A stretch of DNA of 35,996 nucleotides from Bacteroides fragilis (GCA_945889005.1 CAMDBI010000032.1:1-35996), one strand, 5' to 3'. Positions 27,599 to 35,844 are shown, counted from the stretch's first letter. Notes: generated by a model not told the origin, from the sequence alone. Numbers and translations: made by a program.

Positions 27599-29604
27599 AA
27601 TTAAAAATTGTATCTGAATTTGTTCCTACTGGCGACCAGCCCGAAGCAATTAAACTATTGACCGAAGGTTTAGTGCGTGGCGATAGGTATCAAACTCTTT
27701 TGGGGGTTACTGGTTCTGGAAAAACTTTTACAATAGCCAATGTAATTGAAAAAGTCGAAAGACCTACTCTCATTTTGAGTCATAACAAAACACTTGCTGC
27801 TCAGCTTTATGGCGAGTTCAAACAATTTTTTCCCGAAAACCTTGTCGAGTACTTTGTTTCGTATTACGATTATTATCAACCAGAGGCTTATATGCCTGTT
27901 ACAGACACTTATATTGAGAAAGACTTGTCGATAAACGAAGAGATTGAAAAATTGCGTTTGAGTGCTACATCGGCATTGCTGTCGGGTCGCAGAGATGTAA
28001 TAGTGGTCTCGTCGGTTTCGTGTTTGTATGGTATCGGAAATCCCGACGATTTTCACAACGGAATTGTATATGTAAAAAAAGGTCAAGTGATTCCTCGCAA
28101 TCAATTGTTGCGCCAGTTGGTCGAGAGTCTTTATTCCCGCAATGAAATAGAATTTAAGCGCGGAACTTTTAGAGTAAGAGGCGAAACTATCGATATATGT
28201 TTGCCATACAACGATATGGCTTATCGCATTACTTTCTTTGGCGATGAAGTAGAAGAGATTTGGTCGTTCGATCCTTTGAATGGGCATAAAATTGAAGATA
28301 TTGAAGTGGCTATCATTTACCCAGCCAATATCTTTCTAACATCGAAAGATCGTTTGCAACAGGCTATTCGCCAAATTCAGGACGATATGGTGAAGCAGAC
28401 CGAGTTCTTCAAATCGATTGGCAAACATCAGGAAGCACGCCGCTTGGAAGATCGTGTTGTGTATGACCTCGAAATGATTCGTGAATTGGGCTATTGTTCG
28501 GGTATCGAAAATTACTCCCGTTATTTCGATGGGCGTGCAGCCGGTAGTCGTCCTTTTTGCCTGATCGATTATTTTCCCGACGATTTTTTGATGGTGATAG
28601 ACGAGAGTCATGTTACTATTTCGCAAATTAGGGCTATGTGGGGAGGCGATCACTCGCGCAAGCAGGTATTGATCGATTATGGATTTCGTTTACCTTCGGC
28701 AAGCGACAACAGGCCATTGAAATTCGAAGAGTTTGACCAGTTAACCCCTCAAACTATTTATGTAAGCGCTACTCCCGGCGATTTTGAACTCGAAAAATGC
28801 AAAGGGGTATTTGTCGACCAATTGATACGTCCTACCGGTGTGCTCGATCCAATTATCGACGTTCGTCCTAGTCTGAACCAGATAGACGATTTGATTGGCG
28901 AAATAAACCATCGTGCAAAAATCGACGAAAGGGTATTGGTTACAACTCTTACCAAGCGAATGGCAGAGGAGTTGAACGATTATCTTACCAAAATGGGTGT
29001 TCGATGCCAATACATACATTCCGATGTCGATACACTCGACCGGGTGCGAATCTTAGAAGAACTGCGCAATGGATTGTTCGATGTACTCATTGGTGTTAAT
29101 CTGCTGCGCGAGGGCTTGGATTTACCTCAGGTATCGCTTGTAGCTATTTTGGATGCCGATAAAGAAGGGTTTTTGCGCTCTGAGCGTTCGCTTACCCAAA
29201 CTGCTGGTCGTGCAGCCCGCAATGTAAACGGTCGTGTAATTATGTATGCCGACAAAATTACAGGCAGTATGCAGCGTACCATCGACGAAACCATTCGTAG
29301 GCGCGAGAAACAATTGTTATACAATACTGAAAATAATATTACTCCAACACAAGCACAGAAACAATCAGGCTCTGTTTTGTCGTCGTCGTATATCAACAAA
29401 TTGGGCGGTAATGCTTATGTCGAAAGTGAAACCATAGATATTGCAGCCGATCCGCTTATTAAGTATATGGACAAAAAATCGGTACAGAAATTGCTCGACC
29501 AAACCAAAAAGAAAATGGAAGCAGCTGCCAAACAACTCGATTTTATTGAAGCGGCTCGTTACCGCGACGAAATGTTTGCCTTGCAAAAAATGATTGAAAA
29601 ATAG
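27595..29604 (+). CDS. uvrB: Excinuclease ABC subunit B
   Basis: A 669-residue nucleotide-excision-repair helicase-like subunit, normal in length. It has the P-loop GVTGSGKT at 37-44, the damage-clamping beta-hairpin (YYDYYQPEAYMPVTDTYIEKD), the DEAD-type box DESH, helicase motifs around ATPGDFE and TLTKRMAEEL, the RAARNVNGRVIMYADKIT segment, and a C-terminal UvrC-binding UVR motif (KKKMEAAAKQLDFIEAARYRDEM). It loads UvrC at lesions handed over by UvrA. Translated by coupling from the amidotransferase gene upstream. Its stop is 4 bases from the stop of the convergent SIMPL-domain gene. Confidence 0.98.
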   Translation: MKLKIVSEFVPTGDQPEAIKLLTEGLVRGDRYQTLLGVTGSGKTFTIANVIEKVERPTLILSHNKTLAAQLYGEFKQFFPENLVEYFVSYYDYYQPEAYMPVTDTYIEKDLSINEEIEKLRLSATSALLSGRRDVIVVSSVSCLYGIGNPDDFHNGIVYVKKGQVIPRNQLLRQLVESLYSRNEIEFKRGTFRVRGETIDICLPYNDMAYRITFFGDEVEEIWSFDPLNGHKIEDIEVAIIYPANIFLTSKDRLQQAIRQIQDDMVKQTEFFKSIGKHQEARRLEDRVVYDLEMIRELGYCSGIENYSRYFDGRAAGSRPFCLIDYFPDDFLMVIDESHVTISQIRAMWGGDHSRKQVLIDYGFRLPSASDNRPLKFEEFDQLTPQTIYVSATPGDFELEKCKGVFVDQLIRPTGVLDPIIDVRPSLNQIDDLIGEINHRAKIDERVLVTTLTKRMAEELNDYLTKMGVRCQYIHSDVDTLDRVRILEELRNGLFDVLIGVNLLREGLDLPQVSLVAILDADKEGFLRSERSLTQTAGRAARNVNGRVIMYADKITGSMQRTIDETIRRREKQLLYNTENNITPTQAQKQSGSVLSSSYINKLGGNAYVESETIDIAADPLIKYMDKKSVQKLLDQTKKKMEAAAKQLDFIEAARYRDEMFALQKMIEK

Positions 29605-29608
29605 TTCA

Positions 29609-30313
29609 TTACTTCAATTCGAAACGAACCAAAACTGAATATTTTAAAGGAATTTTTTGAAACTCAATTTCAGGAACATACAATTCGTTTGCATTATCAG
29701 ACGAAACGCCCCTGATTTGCATATTTGATGCTGTTTTGTAAATGCGTAAACCCGAATAGTCAAGTTCCTGAATATATAATGCTCTGCCGATATTTTGGTT
29801 AATTGCAGAAGACAAGGCTTCTGCTTTATCCTTTGCAGCTTTCACGGCATTTATTTTTACTTCTTTTCGGAATTCTTCAATCTTTGTATGATCGACTCTG
29901 TCAACATTTATATTTGAAATTCCATTCTTTTTAAGGTTTAAAAATACTCTTTGAAGTGTTTTTGCATCATATACAAGGAGCTCATATTCTTTTACAAGCA
30001 ATACATCGGTACTTCCGATCAAATGAAATTTAAAATTGCTCTCAAAATCTTTAATAGTAAGGTCTTTTTTTATATCGATACCTATTTGAGTCAGTTCATC
30101 GATCATTTTCTTTTCAACATCGATAAGTCCTTTGTCGTTTTTAAGTTCTTTTTCGTTCAGTACAATTTTCAAAAAAATCTGATCGGGAACAATCTCCATA
30201 TCGGCTGTTCCATTTACCTCGATATAATTTTGATCGATAAAGTTTTTTTCGCCAGTTTGAGCAAAAATTGAAAATGAAATGCATATTAGAATAGAAACTA
30301 GGATATTTCTCAT
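29609..30313 (-). CDS. SIMPL domain (DUF541) secreted protein
   Basis: A 234-residue protein with a signal peptide (residues 1-19, ending IFAQ). The mature chain is a SIMPL/DUF541 domain: YIEVNGTADMEIVPDQIFLKIVLNEKE at the start (the conserved GTGxVxVxPD-type entry), a helical middle with KEVKINAVKAAKDKAEALSSAINQNIG, and the closing YSVLVRFELK strand. Members are periplasmic proteins often linked to oxidative or envelope stress, with no known enzyme activity. The gene is monocistronic and convergent with uvrB, diverging from the outer-membrane protein gene by 141 bases. Confidence 0.88.
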   Translation of the reverse strand: MRNILVSILICISFSIFAQTGEKNFIDQNYIEVNGTADMEIVPDQIFLKIVLNEKELKNDKGLIDVEKKMIDELTQIGIDIKKDLTIKDFESNFKFHLIGSTDVLLVKEYELLVYDAKTLQRVFLNLKKNGISNINVDRVDHTKIEEFRKEVKINAVKAAKDKAEALSSAINQNIGRALYIQELDYSGLRIYKTASNMQIRGVSSDNANELYVPEIEFQKIPLKYSVLVRFELK

Positions 30314-30418
30314 TTTATTATCTGTTTTTAAACTTTCAAAATGAAATTACTTTTATAAATTCAAAAATAATCTATAATTGTTAAAAAGCTCTAATATTAA
30401 GAGAATTGTAAAGAATAT

Positions 30419-30449
30419 TTTGAAAAAACAATGTTTTTCTTTACATTTG
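30419..30449 (+). promoter_or_regulatory. Promoter of the outer-membrane protein gene
   Basis: TTTG at 30419-30422, 19 bases, then TACATTTG at 30442-30449, a near-perfect Bacteroidota promoter. The start codon is only 5 bases further on (30455), so the transcript would be leaderless or have a very short leader. It also argues against the in-frame upstream ATG at 30431. Confidence 0.6.
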
Positions 30450-30454
30450 CTTTT

Positions 30455-31075
30455 ATGCAAAAAGCCATTCTCTATATTGTTTTTTCGTGTTTGGTGAACA
30501 TCGTTGGGTATTCACAAATGGCTTATTCGCCTCTTTTTCATTCGATAGATACTGCAGATTTCACAAATTCAAAAAAAGTACAATATGGTTTACAAATGGG
30601 AACTGGTTTCTCGTCGTATGCTGGCGGAATGTCTTCGACCTATTATAATCCTTATGTAACATTTAAAGCCAGTAAAAAGCTATTTGTTCAAACAGGTATA
30701 ACTACCCAAAATTATAATATTGGTGGGTTTTCTGTTACACCAAGTTTTGGAAAATCATTGCCTAATCAATCGCAATCGGTTGTGGTCAATACTTCGGCTA
30801 TGTATAAGGTCAATAGTAAACTCAATGTATATACTGCCATGTATGGCTCGTTTGGACAAAGTGGTATGGTTTCTAACGGTTCAAACAATGCTCTTTTCCA
30901 ACAAGCTAATGGTAACGACAGCCGTGGTGTAAGTTTTGGATTGGAATACCAATTGCGCGAAAATGTTAAAATTAGCACTCAGTTTCAGTATTCTAAAAAT
31001 GCTCCCTATAACCCCTTCGAATCTCAACGCAATTTTATGAGTCCCTATTATTCTCCCTTTAGCGGTACTTGGTAA
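30455..31075 (+). CDS. Small outer-membrane beta-barrel-like protein
   Basis: A 206-residue protein with a signal peptide (MQKAILYIVFSCLVNIVGYSQ). The rest alternates aromatic/glycine and polar residues in strand-sized blocks (YGLQMGTGFSSYAGG, NPYVTFKASKKLFVQTGITTQNY, SKLNVYTAMYGSFGQ, GVSFGLEYQLRENVKISTQFQYS), typical of an 8- to 10-strand barrel or an OmpW/autotransporter-like membrane protein. The tail is Pro/Tyr-rich and ends SPFSGTW. No named family is recognised. I start at 30455; a start at 30431 would put MFFFTFAF before the signal peptide and overlap the promoter box. Its TAA stop overlaps the ATG of a 49-residue cysteine-rich protein (TAATG). Confidence 0.78.
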   Translation: MQKAILYIVFSCLVNIVGYSQMAYSPLFHSIDTADFTNSKKVQYGLQMGTGFSSYAGGMSSTYYNPYVTFKASKKLFVQTGITTQNYNIGGFSVTPSFGKSLPNQSQSVVVNTSAMYKVNSKLNVYTAMYGSFGQSGMVSNGSNNALFQQANGNDSRGVSFGLEYQLRENVKISTQFQYSKNAPYNPFESQRNFMSPYYSPFSGTW

Positions 31076-31224
31076 TGAGTTTCGAATGTCCATATTATCT
31101 CGAAGATCGTTGTAAACTTCAACAAGGCAAATGTGTTCCTGCTGTTGGTAAATGTATTTTGAAGGGCAAAATGAATAGGTTTAAAGAAGTTGACGACATT
31201 AAAACAGATACTGAAAAGCTTTGA
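31075..31224 (+). CDS. 49-residue four-cysteine microprotein
   Basis: An ORF of 50 codons starting in the overlap TAATG at the end of the outer-membrane protein gene and ending TGA at 31222-31224. The protein begins MSFECPYYLEDRCKLQQGKC, continues VPAVGKCILKG and ends DIKTDTEKL. Four cysteines at 5, 13, 20 and 27 are spaced C-x7-C-x6-C-x6-C within a basic and Gly-containing region, suggestive of zinc or iron-sulfur binding. It has no signal peptide, so it should be cytoplasmic. The overlap and a terminator at 31265-31289 support real expression. I do not recognise the family, and function is unknown. Confidence 0.65.
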   Translation: MSFECPYYLEDRCKLQQGKCVPAVGKCILKGKMNRFKEVDDIKTDTEKL

Positions 31225-31264
31225 AACATCAAATTTTATTAGGATTGGGGTATCCCTGATTAGC

Positions 31265-31289
31265 AAAGGCTCAGAAATGAGTTTTTTTT
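31265..31289 (+). terminator. Terminator after the microprotein gene
   Basis: A stem AAAGGCTCA pairs with TGAGTTTTT (two G-U pairs) closed by a GAAA loop and running into eight T. It lies 41 bases past the microprotein stop. Confidence 0.7.
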
Positions 31290-31353
31290 ACAATACTTCG
31301 CTAATTAACAAGGATATCATAATTCAATTAACGTAATTTAGAATTTATTTTGT

Positions 31354-31656
31354 TTATGATAATCGATCTTCCCAAATTTGAGGATCGCGGCTTGTGCTTA
31401 TAATGCCGATTATTACAATTTTATACTTAATTTCATCGATAATAAAATGAATCATATATGGAAAGCCCCTCATTGGCAAGCATCTTACGTTTTTATACCT
31501 AACAACAAAAAAGGGATTTATTTCGAGTGACTTATAATGCTTTTTTAATTGTTTATAAAACTTATTACCTAGAACTTTTGATCGCTCAGAATACCAGTCA
31601 ATTATTTTATAAGTATCCATAAGAGCTAAAGGGCGAACTTCAATTTTAAAAGCCAT
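31354..31656 (-). CDS. RelE/ParE family toxin
   Basis: A 100-residue protein matching the ParE/RelE toxin fold: an N-terminal strand (FKIEVRPLAL), two helices (MDTYKIIDWYSERSKVLGNKFYKQLKKHYKSL), then PFFVVRYKNVRCLPMRGFPYMIHFIID and a closing IIGIISTSRDPQIWEDR. The motifs RY.nvR, FPY.I and the terminal RDP..W are diagnostic of the family, whose members cleave translated mRNA or poison gyrase. I start at 31656 (MAFKIEVR); the in-frame ATG at 31695 lies within the upstream gene. It overlaps the antitoxin gene by 11 bases, as is usual for type II modules. Confidence 0.85.
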   Translation of the reverse strand: MAFKIEVRPLALMDTYKIIDWYSERSKVLGNKFYKQLKKHYKSLEINPFFVVRYKNVRCLPMRGFPYMIHFIIDEIKYKIVIIGIISTSRDPQIWEDRLS

Positions 31657-31888
31657 ATTTTTGCTCAATACGTTTTTGAACATCATCCCATTCAATACTA
31701 TTTTCGGGATTTAACTGATAATCTTCTAAACGGAGATCTAATAAATCTTTATGCCATTGAGGAATATCTACTAATTGTTCTTCTTTTTCAATTCCTTTAT
31801 ATTTATTTTTTAGATATTGCCAATCTTGTATCGGTAAAAAGACACCGGTAGTTAAACCTTTATTGTCGGATATATACTGAAGTCTCAT
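31646..31888 (-). CDS. Antitoxin of a type II module
   Basis: An 80-residue acidic protein just upstream of, and overlapping by 11 bases, a ParE/RelE-like toxin. It starts MRLQYISDNKGLTTGVFLPIQDWQYLKNKYKGIE, a small strand-turn-helix of the kind seen in short Bacteroidota antitoxins, and its second half (QWHKDLLDLRLEDYQLNPENSIEWDDVQKRIEQKYGF) is the helical toxin-binding type of region, with the WDDV segment common to such addiction proteins. It should neutralise the toxin and may autoregulate the pair. Named from position and general features; the exact family is not identified. Confidence 0.75.
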   Translation of the reverse strand: MRLQYISDNKGLTTGVFLPIQDWQYLKNKYKGIEKEEQLVDIPQWHKDLLDLRLEDYQLNPENSIEWDDVQKRIEQKYGF

Positions 31889-32048
31889 GAATATTTGTTT
31901 TTGTAAAGTTAAATTTAATTGTAAAAAGTCGCAATTCTTTACATAAAAAAAATTAAAAACAACTAAAAGGAGTTGGAAGTTTTAAATAATAATACACGTC
32001 TATTAAAAATAATATGCACTGAGCCTATTTCACCAATCCAACTTTAAT

Positions 32049-33140
32049 CTACATTCCTAAATTCTTTTTCAATCCTTCTGGCAGCCCTTTTTTATTGACC
32101 AATAATGTAATTGTTTTATATTTCACATAGTCTTCTGAAACCATCATAAAGCCATTCAGACTATTGTCGTTGGCTCCCCATGAGTTTTTCATTAAGTACA
32201 TTTTCTCTTCATCTTTGTCCTTTGCAATTCCTATTACTTGCATTGCGTGATCGTCTAGGGTCGAGTAATTGTCAAATGCTTCTTGCCTTATGGCTGCAGT
32301 TATGTTTTTTTTGTCTGCTTTTTCGGTATAGGCTACACCATCGGCCCATTTATAACCTTTTTCGGTAATGTCGCCTGCCCAGCAAAGGGTGTAGCCGTTT
32401 TCTATCGAGTAGTCGATCAAACTACATATATCGTCCAACTTAATATTATAAGCTTGGCTCGCCATCCAATTGTCGGGTACTTCGACCAATACTTTCTGGT
32501 AATATGGTTTATACTCAAATGAAGTTATTAAAATATAATCGTTAAAATCGATGTTCAATGTTTGTGCAAAGCTTTGAGGAAAATACTTTTTACCACGGAA
32601 CACAAAATCGACTGGTGGTTTACCCATATAAGCATCTAAAATGCCAATATAACCATCCCTCCACGAAGGATTAACATCGGTATTGTTGCTTTTTACCATA
32701 CTTTCCATGTATGATTTGAGTAACTCGTCCATTTCGAAATGGTTGTGATTGATGTTACCATTGACCAATCCGCTATATATTGAATCGGGCATTAATCCAT
32801 ATTTTTTAATAATTTCTAATGGATCGGAGAGGGTGCCGCCCCCGGTAAAACTCATGTGTCCATGAAGGCGAAGAAATCGTTCGGCCTTTTCGATATAGGC
32901 ATTGCGAACAATCCACATTTCAGATAGATTATATTCACCTTTCCCGATGCGCAAAAGCTCCGATTCGAGAAATGCAATGGTGGTGAAATCCCAACAGGTA
33001 TTGGTTTTGTATTGTTGCTTGACCGCAGTTACAGGTAACTGCTTCGATATTACAAATCCATTTTTATTGTCGAGCGGACTAATTTGTGATTTTAAAGAAA
33101 ATGTTAAAACAAGCAAAAATACTACAAATGTGTGTTTCAT
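32049..33140 (-). CDS. Secreted C1B cysteine peptidase (PepC/bleomycin hydrolase-like)
   Basis: A 363-residue protein with a signal peptide (MKHTFVVFLLVLTFSLKSQ). It shows the papain-like triad: Gln43 and Cys49 in VKQQYKTNTCWDFTTIAFLESELLR, His298 in STLDDHAMQVIG, and Asn319 in MKNSWG. The overall layout, including NLSEMWIVRNAY and a long central region, matches bleomycin hydrolase/aminopeptidase C rather than cathepsins. Residues next to the catalytic Cys differ from the common CWSF form (here CWDF). PepC enzymes are usually cytoplasmic; the signal peptide makes this one periplasmic or secreted. It follows the PorE-like gene by 2 bases, so they are one operon. Confidence 0.88.
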   Translation of the reverse strand: MKHTFVVFLLVLTFSLKSQISPLDNKNGFVISKQLPVTAVKQQYKTNTCWDFTTIAFLESELLRIGKGEYNLSEMWIVRNAYIEKAERFLRLHGHMSFTGGGTLSDPLEIIKKYGLMPDSIYSGLVNGNINHNHFEMDELLKSYMESMVKSNNTDVNPSWRDGYIGILDAYMGKPPVDFVFRGKKYFPQSFAQTLNIDFNDYILITSFEYKPYYQKVLVEVPDNWMASQAYNIKLDDICSLIDYSIENGYTLCWAGDITEKGYKWADGVAYTEKADKKNITAAIRQEAFDNYSTLDDHAMQVIGIAKDKDEEKMYLMKNSWGANDNSLNGFMMVSEDYVKYKTITLLVNKKGLPEGLKKNLGM

Positions 33141-33142
33141 AG

Positions 33143-35071
33143 CTAGTTAGATATTATTTTAAACTCAGTTCTTCGGTTTTGGGCTCTTCCGGTCTCAGTC
33201 GAATTGTCGGACTGAGGCTCGGTTTCGCCATAGCCTTTATAGGTTAGGCGTTGTATGTTTATTCCTTTTTCAACCAAATAATTAACCACTGACTGTGCGC
33301 GTTTTTCCGACAGTTTCTGGTTAAATGTTTTCTCACCAACATTGTCGGTATGTCCTCCAATTTCAATTTTCAACATATCGTTGTCGTTCAAGAATTGTAA
33401 AAGTTTATCGAGCTCAACTATTGATTCAGGTTTCAACTCAGCAGATTTGGTTTCGAAAAAAATATTATTAAGTATCGATTTACTACCAGTTTTGAGGGGT
33501 TGTAAACCAACATCGACTAGGAATGGTTCTGTTTTATCGTTAACACTGGTTAAGGTAAAATGTTGAGAATAGAACAGAAATCCTTTTTTACTAACATTCA
33601 GAGCATATTCTCTGTTGGCAGGTATGCAAAGCAAAAAGTTTCCGGTTTTTTTACCGGATTTAGCCCTCGAAATGGTTACTTTGTTTTTTAAGTCGATAAG
33701 CTCGAAACGTGCATCTAATGGTGCACGTGTTTCTTCATTATAAACAAAACCTTTCATATAGGTTGTAAGCAAAGGACGAGCTTCCTGAGGCAGGTCAAAG
33801 CTGTAAATATCTTTGCCGTTCTGCAAGTCTCGGTCTGATGAATAATAGGCTTTTTCGCCCTTTGAATCGACTACCAAGCCTGTTTCTTCCTTAAATGTGT
33901 TGATCGGATAACCAATATTTAGTGGTTTAGCCCAAGTTTTTTCGTCAATTCTTCTACTTAAGAAAATATCTTGTCGGCCCATACCCGGCCATCCATTGGA
34001 CGAAAAATAGAGCGTTTGATTGTCGGGGTGAATAAAGGGCGATTGTTCGTCGTAAGGTGTATTGATGCTATCGCCAAGGTTTTCGGGCGCACTCCAGGTG
34101 GCATCGTCCCGCAAATGACTCATCCAAATATCGAGTCCACCTTTGCCATCGGTCCGGGCACTCACGAAATAGAGGGTGCGTCCATCGGATGCCATCGAGG
34201 GTTGTGTTTCTTTATACTTTGTATTGACTGGCGAACCAAGATTGAAGGGTTCAGACCAAGTGTCGTTGTCGCGTTGGGAGAAATAAATATCGCAGCCACC
34301 CATACCTTGTGGACGGTTGCATGCTGTAAAAAACATATAATTACCGTCGGGCGAAAGGGTTTGCGTACCTTCGTTGTCGAAAGTATTGAGTGGTGCGCCC
34401 AATTCCGTTGCTTTACCCCAAATACCTTCATTGTATTTACTGATATAAAGGTCTTCCTGTCCATTTGAACGCGATACCGGGTTGTTTGGATTTTTGGGAA
34501 CCAATCGGGTCACAACTAACAGTTGGTTGTCGACCGAAATAGAAGGCCAATACTCGTCGAGTCGCGAATTGATACCTTGCCCCAGGTTGATCGGATTAAA
34601 AGAAACGGGTTTTTTCAATGCTTCTATACCAAACAAACTATTTGCTTTTATTCGGTTAGCATCTTGTTTCATCCATTGGCTTAACTTTGGAATGGTAAGA
34701 GCCGACTCAATATTGGAAAGGGCTTCGGCATATTGCCCCATTTTAAGAAGCAGATCTGCTCTGTAATAGAATGCCTGTGGGAAGAAATTCGGGTCTATAT
34801 CTATTGCTTTTTGGTAACATTCAATAGCTGCATCGTAATTGGTTTGTCCATAATAGGCTTCGGCCAATATTAACCATGCTTCTATAAATCGAGGGTCGTT
34901 GTCGACGGCTTTTTTGTTGTTGAAAATAACGGTTTCGAAATCTTTGCGATTCATAAAATCGAGCGATTCGATATAAAGTTTCTTAGCAATTCTCGATTTG
35001 GTCGTAAGCTCAGGTTCATTAGCAAATAGAGATGTTGAAGTATATAGTAATATCAGAAAAAGCAATTTCAT
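33143..35071 (-). CDS. PorE-like TPR/propeller/CRD/OmpA protein
   Basis: A 642-residue protein with a signal peptide (residues 1-17, ending LFANEPE). Domains in order: TPR repeats (about 25-150, AWLILAEAYYGQTNYDAAIECYQKAIDIDPN), a PD40/WD40-type propeller (about 175-430, with repeated SPDGNYMFFTACNRPQGMGGCDIYFS-like blades), a carboxypeptidase-regulatory beta domain (about 440-515), and a C-terminal OmpA peptidoglycan-binding domain (about 530-642, IGGHTDNVGEKTFNQKLSEKRAQSVV). This is the architecture of PorE, a type IX secretion component of Porphyromonas that links the outer membrane to peptidoglycan. Unlike PorE, no lipobox cysteine is seen after the signal. It may be a paralogue. The operon continues with a C1B peptidase. 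Confidence 0.85.
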   Translation of the reverse strand: MKLLFLILLYTSTSLFANEPELTTKSRIAKKLYIESLDFMNRKDFETVIFNNKKAVDNDPRFIEAWLILAEAYYGQTNYDAAIECYQKAIDIDPNFFPQAFYYRADLLLKMGQYAEALSNIESALTIPKLSQWMKQDANRIKANSLFGIEALKKPVSFNPINLGQGINSRLDEYWPSISVDNQLLVVTRLVPKNPNNPVSRSNGQEDLYISKYNEGIWGKATELGAPLNTFDNEGTQTLSPDGNYMFFTACNRPQGMGGCDIYFSQRDNDTWSEPFNLGSPVNTKYKETQPSMASDGRTLYFVSARTDGKGGLDIWMSHLRDDATWSAPENLGDSINTPYDEQSPFIHPDNQTLYFSSNGWPGMGRQDIFLSRRIDEKTWAKPLNIGYPINTFKEETGLVVDSKGEKAYYSSDRDLQNGKDIYSFDLPQEARPLLTTYMKGFVYNEETRAPLDARFELIDLKNKVTISRAKSGKKTGNFLLCIPANREYALNVSKKGFLFYSQHFTLTSVNDKTEPFLVDVGLQPLKTGSKSILNNIFFETKSAELKPESIVELDKLLQFLNDNDMLKIEIGGHTDNVGEKTFNQKLSEKRAQSVVNYLVEKGINIQRLTYKGYGETEPQSDNSTETGRAQNRRTEFKIISN

Positions 35072-35200
35072 AGTAGGGATTTGAAATTGACTATTGACTA
35101 TTGATTCAATTAATTAGTCTTTAGTCATTTGTAATTAGTAATTTATTAGTTTGCAAGTTACAAAAAATATTATTACAAATTACAATTTACACTATAAAAC
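35072..35200. repeat. Low-complexity AT spacer upstream of the PorE-like gene
   Basis: Repeated words such as TGACTATTGA, AATTAGT and TACAAATTAC occupy the gap between the PorE-like start and the toxin module terminator. No ORF or clear promoter could be called. Confidence 0.4.
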
Positions 35201-35230
35201 AAGAAAGCCGTCATGTCTGCCGGCTTCTTA
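35201..35230 (-). terminator. Terminator of the second toxin-antitoxin module
   Basis: AGAAAGCCG pairs with CGGCTTCT (one bulged base) around an 11-base loop, and the minus strand continues TTTCTTGTTTTA. It lies 21 bases past the toxin stop. Confidence 0.65.
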
Positions 35231-35250
35231 TCATTAACCAAATATTCTAA

Positions 35251-35517
35251 TTATGGGAAATATCTATAAAAATCTTTTCTGTGTCCATACGTTACAAAGA
35301 TCAAACTGCTTTCTATAAGCTCAATTCCAATACGATAAGAACTGAATTTAATTCGATAATATGACTTATAACCTTTTAATTTCTTGACATTTGGAATATC
35401 GGTTAGAGATTGAGCTTTTTCAATCTGTGTAATAATCTCTTTAATTGTTAATTTAATTTGAGGATTTAGCTCATTTAAAAGCTCTTTCTCAAAGTTTTTA
35501 TCGAATAATACTTCCAT
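35251..35517 (-). CDS. RelE-like mRNA interferase toxin
   Basis: An 88-residue toxin of the RelE/YoeB-like group: MEVLFDKNFEKELLNEL, a helical hairpin (LKLTIKEIITQIEKAQSLTDIPNVKKLKGYKS-like), then YYRIKFSSYRIGIELIESSLIFVTYGHRKDFYRYFP. The run YRI..YRIG, the strand LIFVTYGHR and the terminal RKDFYRYFP are typical of RelE-fold enzymes that cut ribosome-bound mRNA. Its start overlaps the last base of the antitoxin stop. It is distinct in sequence from the toxin at 31354-31656. Confidence 0.88.
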   Translation of the reverse strand: MEVLFDKNFEKELLNELNPQIKLTIKEIITQIEKAQSLTDIPNVKKLKGYKSYYRIKFSSYRIGIELIESSLIFVTYGHRKDFYRYFP

Positions 35518-35729
35518 TATTCAAGTAAACTCATAATGCGTTCTCGACTAACGAATTTTCCGGTACGCTTTTTTTGAATTGCCGAACCAATAGCAAAGTC
35601 TTCCATGTTCTCCAATTCTCTTTCACTTTTCATACTAACTTCATGAGGCAAAGTATTCATACTTCGAACTAATGTAATTAAACTGCGTCCTTTAGAAGTT
35701 TTATCATCAACTTCAATTATGTATTTCAT
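35517..35729 (-). CDS. Antitoxin partner of the RelE-like toxin
   Basis: A 70-residue protein overlapping the toxin gene by one base. The N-terminus MKYIIEVDDKTSKGRSLITLVRSMNTLPHEVSMKSERELENMEDFAIG is a short strand and helix followed by an acidic stretch, and the C-terminus SAIQKKRTGKFVSRERIMSLLE is basic and helical, the pattern of Bacteroidota antitoxins paired with RelE toxins (DUF2683-like). The upstream gap contains no clear promoter box. Expected to inactivate the toxin and autoregulate. Confidence 0.78.
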   Translation of the reverse strand: MKYIIEVDDKTSKGRSLITLVRSMNTLPHEVSMKSERELENMEDFAIGSAIQKKRTGKFVSRERIMSLLE

Positions 35730-35769
35730 TTTTTATTGCAAATTTAGGAAAACTTTGATTATAACCCCA

Positions 35770-35844
35770 ATGTGTTTCTATGTTTTTCGAACCCGATAAA
35801 AGAATATTATCCAAAAAAATAGTTTAATTTCCATCGAAACACAT
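35770..35844. repeat. 9-bp inverted repeat in the upstream region
   Basis: ATGTGTTTC at 35770-35778 is the reverse complement of 35836-35844, with an AT-rich 57-base spacer. It lies between the antitoxin start and the right-edge leader. No function is assigned. Confidence 0.35.

Noticed and set aside
27670-28287. 205-codon antisense ORF inside uvrB
   Set aside because: It is antisense to a strongly conserved gene, its composition is a codon shadow, and it has no domain.
30431-30454. Upstream ATG adding 8 residues to the outer-membrane protein
   Set aside because: It would place MFFFTFAF before a proper signal peptide and overlaps the consensus promoter box.
33971-34468. 165-codon plus-strand ORF within the PorE-like gene
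   Set aside because: It lies antisense to the propeller domain and mirrors its codon pattern; no motifs or leader.
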